The notes: generated from the letters alone by a model not told the origin. Shown: positions 1 to 5,213, counted from the first letter of the stretch. The stretch is DNA of 6,289 nt from Pyrinomonadaceae bacterium (GCA_013812565.1 JACCTF010001041.1:1-6289), one strand, 5' to 3'. Made by a program: numbers and translations.

Positions 1-152
1 ATACAGAGGCCTGCAGCGACCACCAGCGCCAGGGCGAGCGCGGCCAGACTGCCGAGCGTGGATGCCACGCGATCAGCAACGGCTCTTGGTGAAAGCATTG
101 CGCTCAGAAACAGCTTCCACTTCAACCAAAAGAGCGCGCGTAGTTGAAACAT
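1..152 (-). CDS. N-terminus of a putative ABC-2-type permease (partial, runs off the window)
   Basis: Reading the minus strand from an ATG at 152-150 gives 50 uninterrupted codons to the window edge, beginning MFQLRALFWLKWKLF. The N-terminus is aromatic and basic. Residues about 33-50 are strongly hydrophobic (Leu/Ala/Val-rich) and look like a first membrane segment. From general familiarity, this pattern resembles the start of large ABC-2 type exporter permeases common in Acidobacteriota; that is a family resemblance, not a motif match. No Shine-Dalgarno sequence is visible before the ATG. A perfect TATAAT lies about 50 bases upstream on the same strand. The gene diverges from gdx, so the two are transcribed apart. 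Too little is present to assign a substrate, and it could be another membrane protein. Confidence 0.55.
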   Translation of the reverse strand, partial: MFQLRALFWLKWKLFLSAMLSPRAVADRVASTLGSLAALALALVVAAGLC

Positions 153-201
153 GATTTGAAAGTTGACGCTTGATCGTGAAGCCGGAAAGGAACTGCCCGG
201 C

Positions 202-207
202 ATTATA
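202..207 (-). promoter_or_regulatory. Candidate -10 box for the leftward permease gene (possibly bidirectional)
   Basis: The minus strand reads TATAAT exactly here, about 50 bases before the leftward start codon. No good -35 lies 16-18 bases further upstream. The same bases read on the plus strand give TATACAAT (204-211), a plausible -10 for gdx, also without a clear -35. The divergent gap may therefore use one AT-rich core for both directions. A 5-bp inverted repeat (GCCGG at 181-185, CCGGC at 197-201) lies beside it and would fall at the start of the leftward transcript. This is a sequence match only. Confidence 0.3.
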
Positions 208-261
208 CAATGGGTGGCACGATGAGGCTTGAGTTCGGTCGTTTCTATGAAAGACGCGGCG

Positions 262-267
262 AAGGAG
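262..267 (+). promoter_or_regulatory. Shine-Dalgarno sequence that fixes the gdx start
   Basis: AAGGAG lies 9 bases before the ATG at 277. The open frame extends upstream to a TTG at 229 and an ATG at 247, but this site and the family's usual N-terminus both favour 277. It is one of only two clear ribosome binding sites in the window. Confidence 0.75.
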
Positions 268-276
268 AATGTCGGA

Positions 277-597
277 ATGGCGTGGATCTATCTTTTTATT
301 GCTGGTCTTTTAGAAATCGTTTGGGCAATCGGGTTGAAGTACACCGAAGGATTCACAAAACTTTGGCCGAGCGTCGGCACAGCGGCAGCGATGATCTTAA
401 GTTTCATCTTTCTGTCCCAAGCACTAAAGACTTTGCCTGTGGGGACGGGCTATGCAATCTGGACCGGAATCGGAGCCGTTGGCACAGCCCTGCTCGGCAT
501 CATGCTCTTTGGTGAATCACGCGAAGCGGGAAGGATTGTATGCATCTTGTTGATCGTTGCCGGTATCGTCGGGCTCAAACTTACTTCTTCTGATTGA
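277..597 (+). CDS. gdx: Small multidrug resistance family exporter, guanidinium exporter (Gdx/SugE) type
   Basis: A 106-residue inner-membrane protein of usual SMR length with four hydrophobic segments (about 2-20, 32-50, 57-78 and 85-102). SMR proteins work as antiparallel dimers that exchange protons for a cation. The proton/substrate glutamate is E13 in the segment [10 protein letters not shown]16, S42, Y59 and W62, which line the binding site in the characterised guanidinium exporter Gdx-Clo, are all at matching positions. The TM3 stretch with [13 protein letters not shown] is typical of the Gdx/SugE subfamily rather than the EmrE subfamily. It most likely exports guanidinium and perhaps small quaternary ammonium compounds. 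The start at 277 is chosen for its ribosome binding site and family alignment. Upstream I see none of the conserved guanidine riboswitch motifs that often control such genes. folK starts 40 bases downstream, so read-through is possible. Confidence 0.93.
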   Translation: MAWIYLFIAGLLEIVWAIGLKYTEGFTKLWPSVGTAAAMILSFIFLSQALKTLPVGTGYAIWTGIGAVGTALLGIMLFGESREAGRIVCILLIVAGIVGLKLTSSD

Positions 598-637
598 GAG
601 CACAGCTTGACGGTCAACCCATTTCCCTAAACCACTG

Positions 638-1159
638 ATGCCGACTATCAACGCCTATATCGGTCTTGGCTCGAATCTCGGAGATCGCGCCGGACACCTT
701 TTGCTTGCGGTGCGCGGTATGATGAACGCCGGACTGGCGGTTGCGCGCTTATCATCCATCTATGAAACCGAGCCGGTGGATGCGCTGACCAACAATCCGC
801 TTGATCTTAATGCGCAGCCACTTTTCCTAAACATGATAGCGGAACTCAGCGGAGCCTTGCCGCCACCGGAACAGTTGCTCGCGCGTCTGCTGCGCATCGA
901 ATATGCCCTGGGTCGCCGCCGCCCTGTAGCGCATGCAGCCCGCACAATTGATCTTGATCTATTGCTTTACGGCGACAAGCAGCAGCGAACCGAATTCCTC
1001 ACTCTGCCGCATCCACGCCTTCACCTGCGCCGCTTTGTGCTCACACCGCTCGTTGAGCTGGCACCACACAGAGAGCATCCGGTACTGCACCAAACTTTCA
1101 GCCAATTACTCGCCGCTGCCGAGGACAAATCTGAAGTCAAGATTTGGCAACCGATTTGA
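638..1159 (+). CDS. folK: 2-amino-4-hydroxy-6-hydroxymethyldihydropteridine pyrophosphokinase (HPPK)
   Basis: 173 residues, close to the family norm. The enzyme transfers pyrophosphate from ATP to 6-hydroxymethyl-7,8-dihydropterin, the step before dihydropteroate synthase in cytoplasmic folate synthesis. Visible signatures, in order: GLGSNLGDR at 9-17, YETEPVD at 42-48, PLFLN at 61-65, the LGRRR stretch at 91-95, RTIDLDLLLYGD at 102-113 with the two magnesium-binding aspartates D105 and D107, and LPHPRLHLRRFVLTPL at 123-138. The loop between YETEPVD and PLFLN is somewhat longer than in E. coli. No Shine-Dalgarno sequence is visible before the ATG at 638. It lies 40 bases after gdx and 141 bases before panB, matching the folK-panB-panC order seen in other bacteria. 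The gap to panB carries an inverted repeat and its own promoter candidate, so panB need not depend on folK transcription. Confidence 0.96.
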   Translation: MPTINAYIGLGSNLGDRAGHLLLAVRGMMNAGLAVARLSSIYETEPVDALTNNPLDLNAQPLFLNMIAELSGALPPPEQLLARLLRIEYALGRRRPVAHAARTIDLDLLLYGDKQQRTEFLTLPHPRLHLRRFVLTPLVELAPHREHPVLHQTFSQLLAAAEDKSEVKIWQPI

Positions 1160-1171
1160 AAGGATGAATAA

Positions 1172-1236
1172 AGCAGATGCTAGATGCCAGTACAAAGCGT
1201 TTACTGACATCTGGTATCTGACATCTAACATCTGCT
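1172..1236. repeat. 7-base-phased inverted repeat between folK and panB
   Basis: The right arm is four consecutive heptamers: ACATCTG (1207-1213), GTATCTG (1214-1220), ACATCTA (1221-1227) and ACATCTG (1228-1234), so the minus strand reads CAGATGT-like units. The left arm has CAGATGC (1174-1180), TAGATGC (1181-1187) and CAGTACA (1188-1194). The arms pair: 1172-1193 with 1214-1236, roughly 20 pairs with two mismatches (1180/1228, 1187/1221) and one bulge (1217), around a loop of about 20 bases. It starts 12 bases after the folK stop and ends just before the panB promoter candidate. There is no T-tract for either direction, so it is not a classical intrinsic terminator. Confidence 0.75.
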
Positions 1237-1242
1237 CTCATG

Positions 1243-1272
1243 TTGCGGCTCGTGCTCGCGCTCGCCTATAAT
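1243..1272 (+). promoter_or_regulatory. Candidate sigma-70-type promoter for panB
   Basis: A perfect TATAAT at 1267-1272 is preceded by TTGCGG at 1243-1248 (first three bases of the -35 consensus) with an 18-base spacer. Transcription would start near 1279, about 22 bases before the first panB ATG. The short leader would contain an inverted repeat, GTTGC (1281-1285) with GCAAC (1296-1300), immediately before the ATG. This would let panB-panC be expressed separately from folK. It is a sequence match only. Confidence 0.5.
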
Positions 1273-1300
1273 TTTCGCGGGTTGCTAATCCAGCTGCAAC

Positions 1301-2230
1301 ATGCGAACGATTCTTATGGCTTACCTTAAACAGCAGCGTCCCGAGAAAGTAACCGTGCCTTCTCTGCGCGCAAGCAAAGAGCGCGGCGAACGTCTTGTCT
1401 GCCTCACCGCTTACGATTATCCGACCGCACGTATCATCGATGAAGCGGGCATCGACATCATCCTTGTCGGCGATAGTCTCGGCAATGTTGTGCTCGGATA
1501 CGACAACACTATTCCCGTCACCCTTGATGAAATGGTCAACGCCACGCGCACGGTGCGGCGTGGCGTAGCGCGGGCGCTGCTTGTCGCTGATATGCCTTAT
1601 GGCTCTTACCACACGGGCGCAGACGTGGCGGTCGGCAACGCTCTACGTTTGATTAAGGAAGCGGGCGCGGAGGCCGTCAAACTCGAAGGCGGAGCGAGGC
1701 GCGCCCCGCTTATTAAGCGACTTGTTGATGAAGAGATTCCGGTAGTGGGCCACATCGGGCTTACGCCGCAATCGGTTCACAAACTCGGCGGCTTTCGTTT
1801 GCAAGGGAAAACTACTCAAGCAGCCCGGACTCTGCTTGACGATGCGCGGGCACTGGAAGATGCAGGCGCGTGCGCAATCGTGCTTGAAGTTGTGCCGCGT
1901 GAGATCGCTCAGCTTGTCACTGAAAGAGCAAGCGTTCCAACCATCGGGATTGGTGCAGGAGCCGGGTGCGATGCGCAGGTGCTCGTCATTCATGATCTGC
2001 TCGGCTTGATGTTTGATAAATCTTTTCGTCACGTGCGCCAGTACGCGAACTTGCGCGAGAGCGTGACGGACGCCATCAGCCGCTTTGCCGAGGACGTGCG
2101 GGCAGGCGTTTTTCCGTCGGAGGCTGAATCCTACAAGCTGCCCGATGCAGCCGCCACAGAGATGGCGACCGAGTTAGATGTTGAACTTCCTACGACTCCG
2201 GCACTGACTGAAAAGGGCGACAAAGGTTAA
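1301..2230 (+). CDS. panB: 3-methyl-2-oxobutanoate hydroxymethyltransferase (ketopantoate hydroxymethyltransferase)
   Basis: Catalyses the first committed step to pantothenate and coenzyme A: it adds a hydroxymethyl group from 5,10-methylenetetrahydrofolate to 2-oxoisovalerate, giving ketopantoate. It is a cytoplasmic TIM-barrel enzyme. Visible motifs: LTAYDYPTA (35-43), VGDSLGNVVLGYDNT (56-70) with metal ligand D58, ADMPYGSY (96-103) with D97, KLEGG (127-131), GHIGLTPQS (150-158), the LEVVPREIA stretch with E196 matching the catalytic glutamate, GIGAG (216-220), HDLLGL (231-236) and FPSEAESY (271-278). At 309 residues it is longer than E. coli PanB (264), mainly through a Thr/Glu/Asp-rich tail after residue 280. 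A second ATG at 1316 gives a 304-residue alternative; neither ATG has a Shine-Dalgarno sequence, so the start is uncertain. panC follows after 33 bases. Confidence 0.96.
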   Translation: MRTILMAYLKQQRPEKVTVPSLRASKERGERLVCLTAYDYPTARIIDEAGIDIILVGDSLGNVVLGYDNTIPVTLDEMVNATRTVRRGVARALLVADMPYGSYHTGADVAVGNALRLIKEAGAEAVKLEGGARRAPLIKRLVDEEIPVVGHIGLTPQSVHKLGGFRLQGKTTQAARTLLDDARALEDAGACAIVLEVVPREIAQLVTERASVPTIGIGAGAGCDAQVLVIHDLLGLMFDKSFRHVRQYANLRESVTDAISRFAEDVRAGVFPSEAESYKLPDAAATEMATELDVELPTTPALTEKGDKG

Positions 2231-2263
2231 CGGCTTTTCGTCCCGTTGCTACACCACCTCTTT

Positions 2264-3148
2264 ATGGAAATCATCACTCGTCGCCAACGCCTGCATTCGA
2301 TTGTGCGCAAAATCCGTCGCGAAGAAGATAAAACCATCGGAATCGTGCCGACTATGGGCGCGCTTCACGAAGGTCACTTAAGCCTTGTGCGCGAGGCGCG
2401 TCGGATGTGTGATGTCGTCGTGGTCTCGATCTTTGTCAATCCAGCACAGTTTGGTCCAGGTGAAGACTTCGACCACTACCCGCGCAACTTAACAGGCGAT
2501 ACGGCGCTTTTAACCGACTACAATGTGGATTACATCTTTGCGCCATCTGTGGAGGAGATATATCCGAAAGGTTTTTCAACCTTTGTCACAGTCGAAAACC
2601 TTTCTGAGCAACTCGAAGGTGCAGCGCGCCCCGGTCACTTTCGCGGCGTCGCAACTGTGGTGACTATTCTCTTAAACGTCGCGCGCCCTGATTTCGCCTT
2701 CTTCGGACAAAAAGACGCACAGCAAGCGCTCGTCATCAAGCGACTTGTCCGCGACCTCGGCTTTGATACAGAGATCGTTATCTTGCCAACTATGCGCGAG
2801 GAATCCGGCCTCGCCTTATCGTCACGCAACGCTTACCTTGATGATGAAGAGCAGCGTGCTGCGACCGTTATCCATCGCGCGCTGGCATTAGCTGAAGCAG
2901 CTTACGCACATGGCGAACGCTCAGCGAAGCGGCTCGCTGAACTGGTTCGCACAGAAATCCTAACTGAGCCCCGCGCGCGCCTCGACTACATTAGCGTCAC
3001 CGATGCCGACACATTAGAGAAGATTGACAAGCTGGATGATCATACGGCGCTCGTCGCCGTCGCTGTATACCTCGGGCGCACACGCTTGATAGACAACGTG
3101 GTGCTTCAACCAGCCAAGCAGAAAGCTCGTGTGACCGTTGAAACTTAA
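2264..3148 (+). CDS. panC: Pantothenate synthetase (pantoate--beta-alanine ligase)
   Basis: 294 residues, close to the usual 280-300. The enzyme joins pantoate and beta-alanine using ATP, through a pantoyl-adenylate intermediate, to make pantothenate. It belongs to the cytidylyltransferase-like Rossmann fold group. Visible motifs: IVPTMGALHEGHLSL at 27-41 with the nucleotide-binding HxGH-type pair H35/H38, SIFVNPAQFGPGEDF at 55-69, GHFRGVATVV at 124-133, FFGQKDAQQ at 147-155 and SGLALSSRNAYL at 181-192, the KMSKS-like nucleotide loop. I chose the ATG at 2264 because it gives the family's normal N-terminus; an in-frame TTG at 2246 would add six residues. No Shine-Dalgarno sequence precedes it. 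It follows panB by 33 bases with no promoter seen, so the two are probably cotranscribed. panE and panD are not in the window. Confidence 0.97.
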   Translation: MEIITRRQRLHSIVRKIRREEDKTIGIVPTMGALHEGHLSLVREARRMCDVVVVSIFVNPAQFGPGEDFDHYPRNLTGDTALLTDYNVDYIFAPSVEEIYPKGFSTFVTVENLSEQLEGAARPGHFRGVATVVTILLNVARPDFAFFGQKDAQQALVIKRLVRDLGFDTEIVILPTMREESGLALSSRNAYLDDEEQRAATVIHRALALAEAAYAHGERSAKRLAELVRTEILTEPRARLDYISVTDADTLEKIDKLDDHTALVAVAVYLGRTRLIDNVVLQPAKQKARVTVET

Positions 3149-3237
3149 TCTACAACTGCGCCCGGCAATCTTTCATCTAACTTTTAATGAAGAGCCGTCC
3201 TGAGAACAATCTCACCATGTTTCTTTAAGTATCAATC

Positions 3238-3253
3238 AATAGACGCATCTATT
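3238..3253. other. Small palindrome upstream of the redoxin-like gene
   Basis: AATAGA (3238-3243) and TCTATT (3248-3253) form six-base arms around CGCA, 27 bases before the redoxin-like start codon. It could be an operator or a leader hairpin, or chance. The panC-redoxin gap (3149-3280) otherwise holds a weak 5-bp hairpin at 3201-3214 followed by a T-rich stretch, too weak to call a terminator, and no convincing promoter. Confidence 0.25.
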
Positions 3254-3267
3254 CAGCAGTACAAAAT

Positions 3268-3275
3268 AAGGAAGG
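3268..3275 (+). promoter_or_regulatory. Shine-Dalgarno sequence of the redoxin-like gene
   Basis: AAGGAAGG ends 5 bases before the ATG at 3281 (the AAGGA core is 8 bases away). It supports that start codon and contrasts with the missing sites before most other genes here. Confidence 0.7.
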
Positions 3276-3280
3276 CAATA

Positions 3281-3805
3281 ATGTATTTGAGGGTAAGCCG
3301 CTTTTTCGTAGCTACAATGCTTTTGATCGTATTCGCTACCGCGCATGCTGCTTTAGGGGCACCAGCAATAGATTTCTCGCTGCGCTCGCTTGATGAGCGG
3401 ACTGTTACGGGTCAAGCCTTGCGCGGTAAGGTCGTCGTGCTGGCGTTCGGTGCGGCGTGGCTGCCGCTTTCGCGCGCGCAAGTCGAGGGCGTACAGAAAC
3501 TCGCCGATGAATACGGCAAGCGCGGCGTGGAGGTTTTTTGGGTGAGCACCGATTCCGATTCAGAGAAATCCAAAAACTATGCCGCGGATGATCAACTACG
3601 CGCCTTCGCCCGCAAGCACGGATTGAAGGTCGCCGTGCTGCGTGACCCTGACGGCCAAGTATCCAAGCAAATGGGCGTTGATCAGCTTCCAGCCCTGGTA
3701 ATTATTGATCGACAAGGCGATGTTTCAGGCGCGCCGATTGGTGGTCTTGATCCATCCGGCAATCTCACAGAGAAACTCGCCCCAAGGTTGGACAAATTAC
3801 TGTGA
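3281..3805 (+). CDS. Exported TlpA/ResA-like thioredoxin-fold protein lacking active-site cysteines
   Basis: 174 residues. Residues 1-23 form a signal peptide (basic start, hydrophobic 8-20, then AHA before a likely cut), so the protein should leave the cytoplasm. The mature part follows the AhpC/TSA-TlpA pattern: APAIDFSLRSLD at 27-38, the strand GKVVVLAFGAAW at 49-60, a helix, VEVFWVSTDSDS at 83-94, LRDPDG at 120-125, and GVDQLPALVIIDRQG at 132-146, where P137 matches the conserved cis-proline. At the active site, where relatives have WCxxC, this protein reads WLPLS (60-64), and it contains no cysteine at all. It cannot do thiol-disulfide exchange by the usual mechanism; a binding, chaperone-like or structural role is an inference. 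It has its own ribosome binding site, follows panC by 132 bases and ends before a strong terminator, so it is probably a single-gene unit. The exact partner or substrate is unknown. Confidence 0.85.
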   Translation: MYLRVSRFFVATMLLIVFATAHAALGAPAIDFSLRSLDERTVTGQALRGKVVVLAFGAAWLPLSRAQVEGVQKLADEYGKRGVEVFWVSTDSDSEKSKNYAADDQLRAFARKHGLKVAVLRDPDGQVSKQMGVDQLPALVIIDRQGDVSGAPIGGLDPSGNLTEKLAPRLDKLL

Positions 3806-3860
3806 CGTAATTGTAAAGAGCGTAGGCCGCTTTGTCTGTAATCAGACTTCGCAGCCGCAG

Positions 3861-3906
3861 AATAGACAAGGGCCGCCATCGATGAAGATAGCGGCCCTTG
3901 TCTATT
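3861..3906. terminator. Bidirectional intrinsic terminator between the redoxin-like gene and maf
   Basis: A perfect 16-bp inverted repeat: 3861-3876 pairs with 3891-3906 around a 14-base loop. The core GGGCCGC/GCGGCCC is GC-rich. The outer halves are A-rich on the left (AATAGACAAG) and T-rich on the right (CTTGTCTATT), the layout expected of a terminator that works on both strands. It sits 55 bases past the redoxin stop and also lies downstream of convergent maf, so stopping both transcripts fits its position. The T-tracts are interrupted, so efficiency is uncertain. A smaller hairpin (GTCTG 3834-3838, CAGAC 3843-3847) lies just upstream. Confidence 0.72.
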
Positions 3907-3908
3907 AA

Positions 3909-3987
3909 CGGGAGTCAGGAGACAGAAGTCAGAATAATCGGCAGGGGGTTACTGCTTCTGTTTATGCCTACTGGTTCCTGACTCCTG
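3909..3987. repeat. 7-base-phased inverted repeat at the 3' end of maf
   Basis: The left arm has heptamers CGGGAGT (3909-3915), CAGGAGA (3916-3922), CAGAAGT (3923-3929) and CAGAATA (3930-3936). The right arm, read on the minus strand from 3987 backwards, has CAGGAGT, CAGGAAC, CAGTAGG and CATAAAC. The arms pair as 3911-3920 with 3976-3985 (10 bp, perfect), then 3922-3928 with 3955-3961 (7 bp), then GCAG 3941-3944 with CTGC 3952-3955, which shares base 3955 with the previous stem. The array reaches almost to the maf stop codon. The unit is close to the CAGATGT unit in the folK-panB and gatC-gatA gaps. Confidence 0.7.
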
Positions 3988-3990
3988 TCT

Positions 3991-4632
3991 TCATCGTTCA
4001 ATAGTTTGTTGCACCAGCCTGTAGACAAGCCGCACAGGCAAGCCGACCACGTTCCAGTAATCGCCTTCAATTGCTTCGATAAAGAGTGCCGCCCTGCCTT
4101 GCACAGCGTATGCGCCCGCTTTGTCCATTGACTCGCCGGTTGAAACGTACCAATTAATTTCCCCATTCGACATCGCAGCAAACCGCACGCGCGTTTTCTC
4201 GTGAGCGACGACGCTTCGCTTGTCACCGACACAGACAAGGGCGACGCCGGTTAGAACATCGTGCCATCGACCGCTCAAAGACCGCAGCATGCGGTGTGCG
4301 TCCCCTTCATCGCGCGGCTTGCCGAGTACAAGATCATCGACTACAACCACTGTGTCCGCGCCGAGCACGACTTCGGATTGGCGAGCAATCGCGACACGCT
4401 CGGCCTTCACTCGCGCGAGACGTTCGACGTAGGCCACTGCCGTTTCCTGCGCTTCCATTGCTTCGTCAACATTCGCCGCACCTACCTCGAACGGCCAACC
4501 GACGGCCCGCAAAATCTCTGCTCGTCGCGGACTGGTTGAAGCCAGCACCAATCGTGGCAGCAGTCCTTCACCCTTTGGCTCCATTGATGATGCGGCGCTT
4601 TCCGGCGCTTGTCGCTCTCGTTTCTTTTCCAT
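3991..4632 (-). CDS. maf: Maf-family nucleoside triphosphate pyrophosphatase (YhdE-like)
   Basis: 213 residues from the ATG at 4632. Maf proteins hydrolyse non-canonical or particular nucleoside triphosphates (dTTP, UTP and modified forms in the YhdE branch) to monophosphates and pyrophosphate, and are linked to nucleotide-pool cleaning and control of division. Visible motifs: LVLASTSPRRAEIL at 28-41, GADTVVVVDD at 91-100 with the catalytic-type D93, LGKPRD at 103-108, the RSLSGRWHDVLTGV helix-strand at 117-130, and STGESMDKAGAYAVQG at 164-179 followed by NVVGLPVRLV at 194-203. DKAGAY with the following Gln is typical of YhdE rather than YceF. About 25 residues precede the conserved start and are charged and poorly conserved. 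A GTG at 4641 or an ATG at 4584 (197 residues) are alternative starts, none with a clear ribosome binding site. It converges on the redoxin-like gene and diverges from the DUF721 gene. Confidence 0.93.
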   Translation of the reverse strand: MEKKRERQAPESAASSMEPKGEGLLPRLVLASTSPRRAEILRAVGWPFEVGAANVDEAMEAQETAVAYVERLARVKAERVAIARQSEVVLGADTVVVVDDLVLGKPRDEGDAHRMLRSLSGRWHDVLTGVALVCVGDKRSVVAHEKTRVRFAAMSNGEINWYVSTGESMDKAGAYAVQGRAALFIEAIEGDYWNVVGLPVRLVYRLVQQTIER

Positions 4633-4745
4633 TACACTCACGAATGCTTATTCTTGAAATCCTCGTTGCTGTTCTAAAACAGTTTGTGCTTGATGATACA
4701 ACGCTCGCGTGTTCATGTCGTTAAACACAGTAAGAGCCTTTACAG
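4633..4745. other. Divergent intergenic region between maf and the DUF721 gene
   Basis: These 113 bases must hold the start signals of both divergent units. A short palindrome, CTGTT (4669-4673) and AACAG (4678-4682) around four bases, lies mid-way. TGATACAAC (4694-4702) resembles an extended -10 box for the rightward gene, without a -35 at proper spacing. No convincing leftward promoter is visible. These are weak matches. Confidence 0.25.
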
Positions 4746-5213
4746 ATGAACGATTTGATTCGAGCACTGCCCGGCATTTTGCGCGCAGCCGGTGATGTCC
4801 ATGAAGTTGCCGAGGCGGCCGCAGCGGTGGCGTGGCGGCGCGTCTCCGGAGAAGGTTTACGCGGCAAAGCCGTACCCTTTCGCCTCTACCGCAAAACCTT
4901 GATCGTTGCTGTTCCAGACGCCACCTGGCAGAAGCAGCTTGAACTTGAAAGCAGTCAATTGCTCTTTCGCTTGAACTCGATGCTCGGTCAAGCGGTGGTG
5001 ACATTCATTGAATTTCGCGTCGACCCGCAAACCGTTCGTGCCGAGCGTGCGCGAATGATTGTGCCGGAAGTCAAATCTGAAGAACGAGAAGCACGTGCGC
5101 TTCGTTGCGCAGACGCGCTTGACAAAGCGGCGGCAGAAATCAAGGATGAGCATCTGCGCCACAGTTTTCTACTTGCTGCAGGTAGCTGCATCGCCGCTCG
5201 CGAAGGCAAATAA
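4746..5213 (+). CDS. DUF721 (DciA-like) domain protein
   Basis: 155 residues, soluble, no signal peptide. Residues about 20-92 follow the DUF721 pattern: a first helix, AWRRVSGEGLRGKAVPFRL (29-47) with the conserved Trp and the V..G.GL stretch, a strand TLIVAV (51-56), ATWQKQLELESSQLL (59-73) with the conserved W61, then RLNSMLG (75-81) and VTFIEFRVD (85-93). This is the KH-like fold found in DciA, the ancestral loader of the replicative DnaB helicase. The rest is a charged, probably helical tail (95-155) with no recognised motif. A helicase-loading or nucleic-acid-binding role is inferred from the domain; many DUF721 proteins are untested. It is the first gene of a rightward run with gatC (35-base gap) and gatA. 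No clear ribosome binding site precedes the ATG. Confidence 0.8.
   Translation: MNDLIRALPGILRAAGDVHEVAEAAAAVAWRRVSGEGLRGKAVPFRLYRKTLIVAVPDATWQKQLELESSQLLFRLNSMLGQAVVTFIEFRVDPQTVRAERARMIVPEVKSEEREARALRCADALDKAAAEIKDEHLRHSFLLAAGSCIAAREGK

Noticed and set aside
153..276. Guanidine riboswitch upstream of gdx
   Set aside because: I looked for the conserved loop and core motifs of the known classes and found only a 5-bp GCCGG/CCGGC stem, which lies upstream of the likely rightward start.
210..515. Open frame overlapping gdx in another frame
   Set aside because: It is a shadow of the SMR gene: the overlapping frame has clear family motifs and a ribosome binding site, while this one is Arg/His-rich with no recognisable pattern.
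607..617. TTGAC/GTCAA palindrome between gdx and folK as a terminator
   Set aside because: The loop would be a single base and there is no T-tract; probably chance.
1172..1236. CRISPR array
   Set aside because: Units are 7 bases long, contiguous and lack spacers, and there are no cas genes.
1238..1612. Minus-strand open frames opposite panB
   Set aside because: Antisense shadows of a strongly conserved enzyme; no independent support.
3201..3230. Intrinsic terminator after panC
   Set aside because: The stem is only 5 bp of mixed composition and the following T-run is broken, so it is too weak to call.
4669..4682. LexA (SOS) box in the maf/DUF721 gap
   Set aside because: The arms read CTGT and ACAG, but the spacing is 6 bases rather than the 8 of the gammaproteobacterial box, and no SOS gene is nearby.
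4220..4724. Plus-strand open frames opposite maf
   Set aside because: Their products are Arg/Pro/Ser-rich with no domain pattern, while the minus-strand frame encodes a complete Maf protein with all its motifs.
4648..5004. Minus-strand open frame across the maf/DUF721 gap and into the DUF721 gene
   Set aside because: Low-complexity Arg/Ala-rich translation opposite a convincing DUF721 gene; no start signal and no motif.
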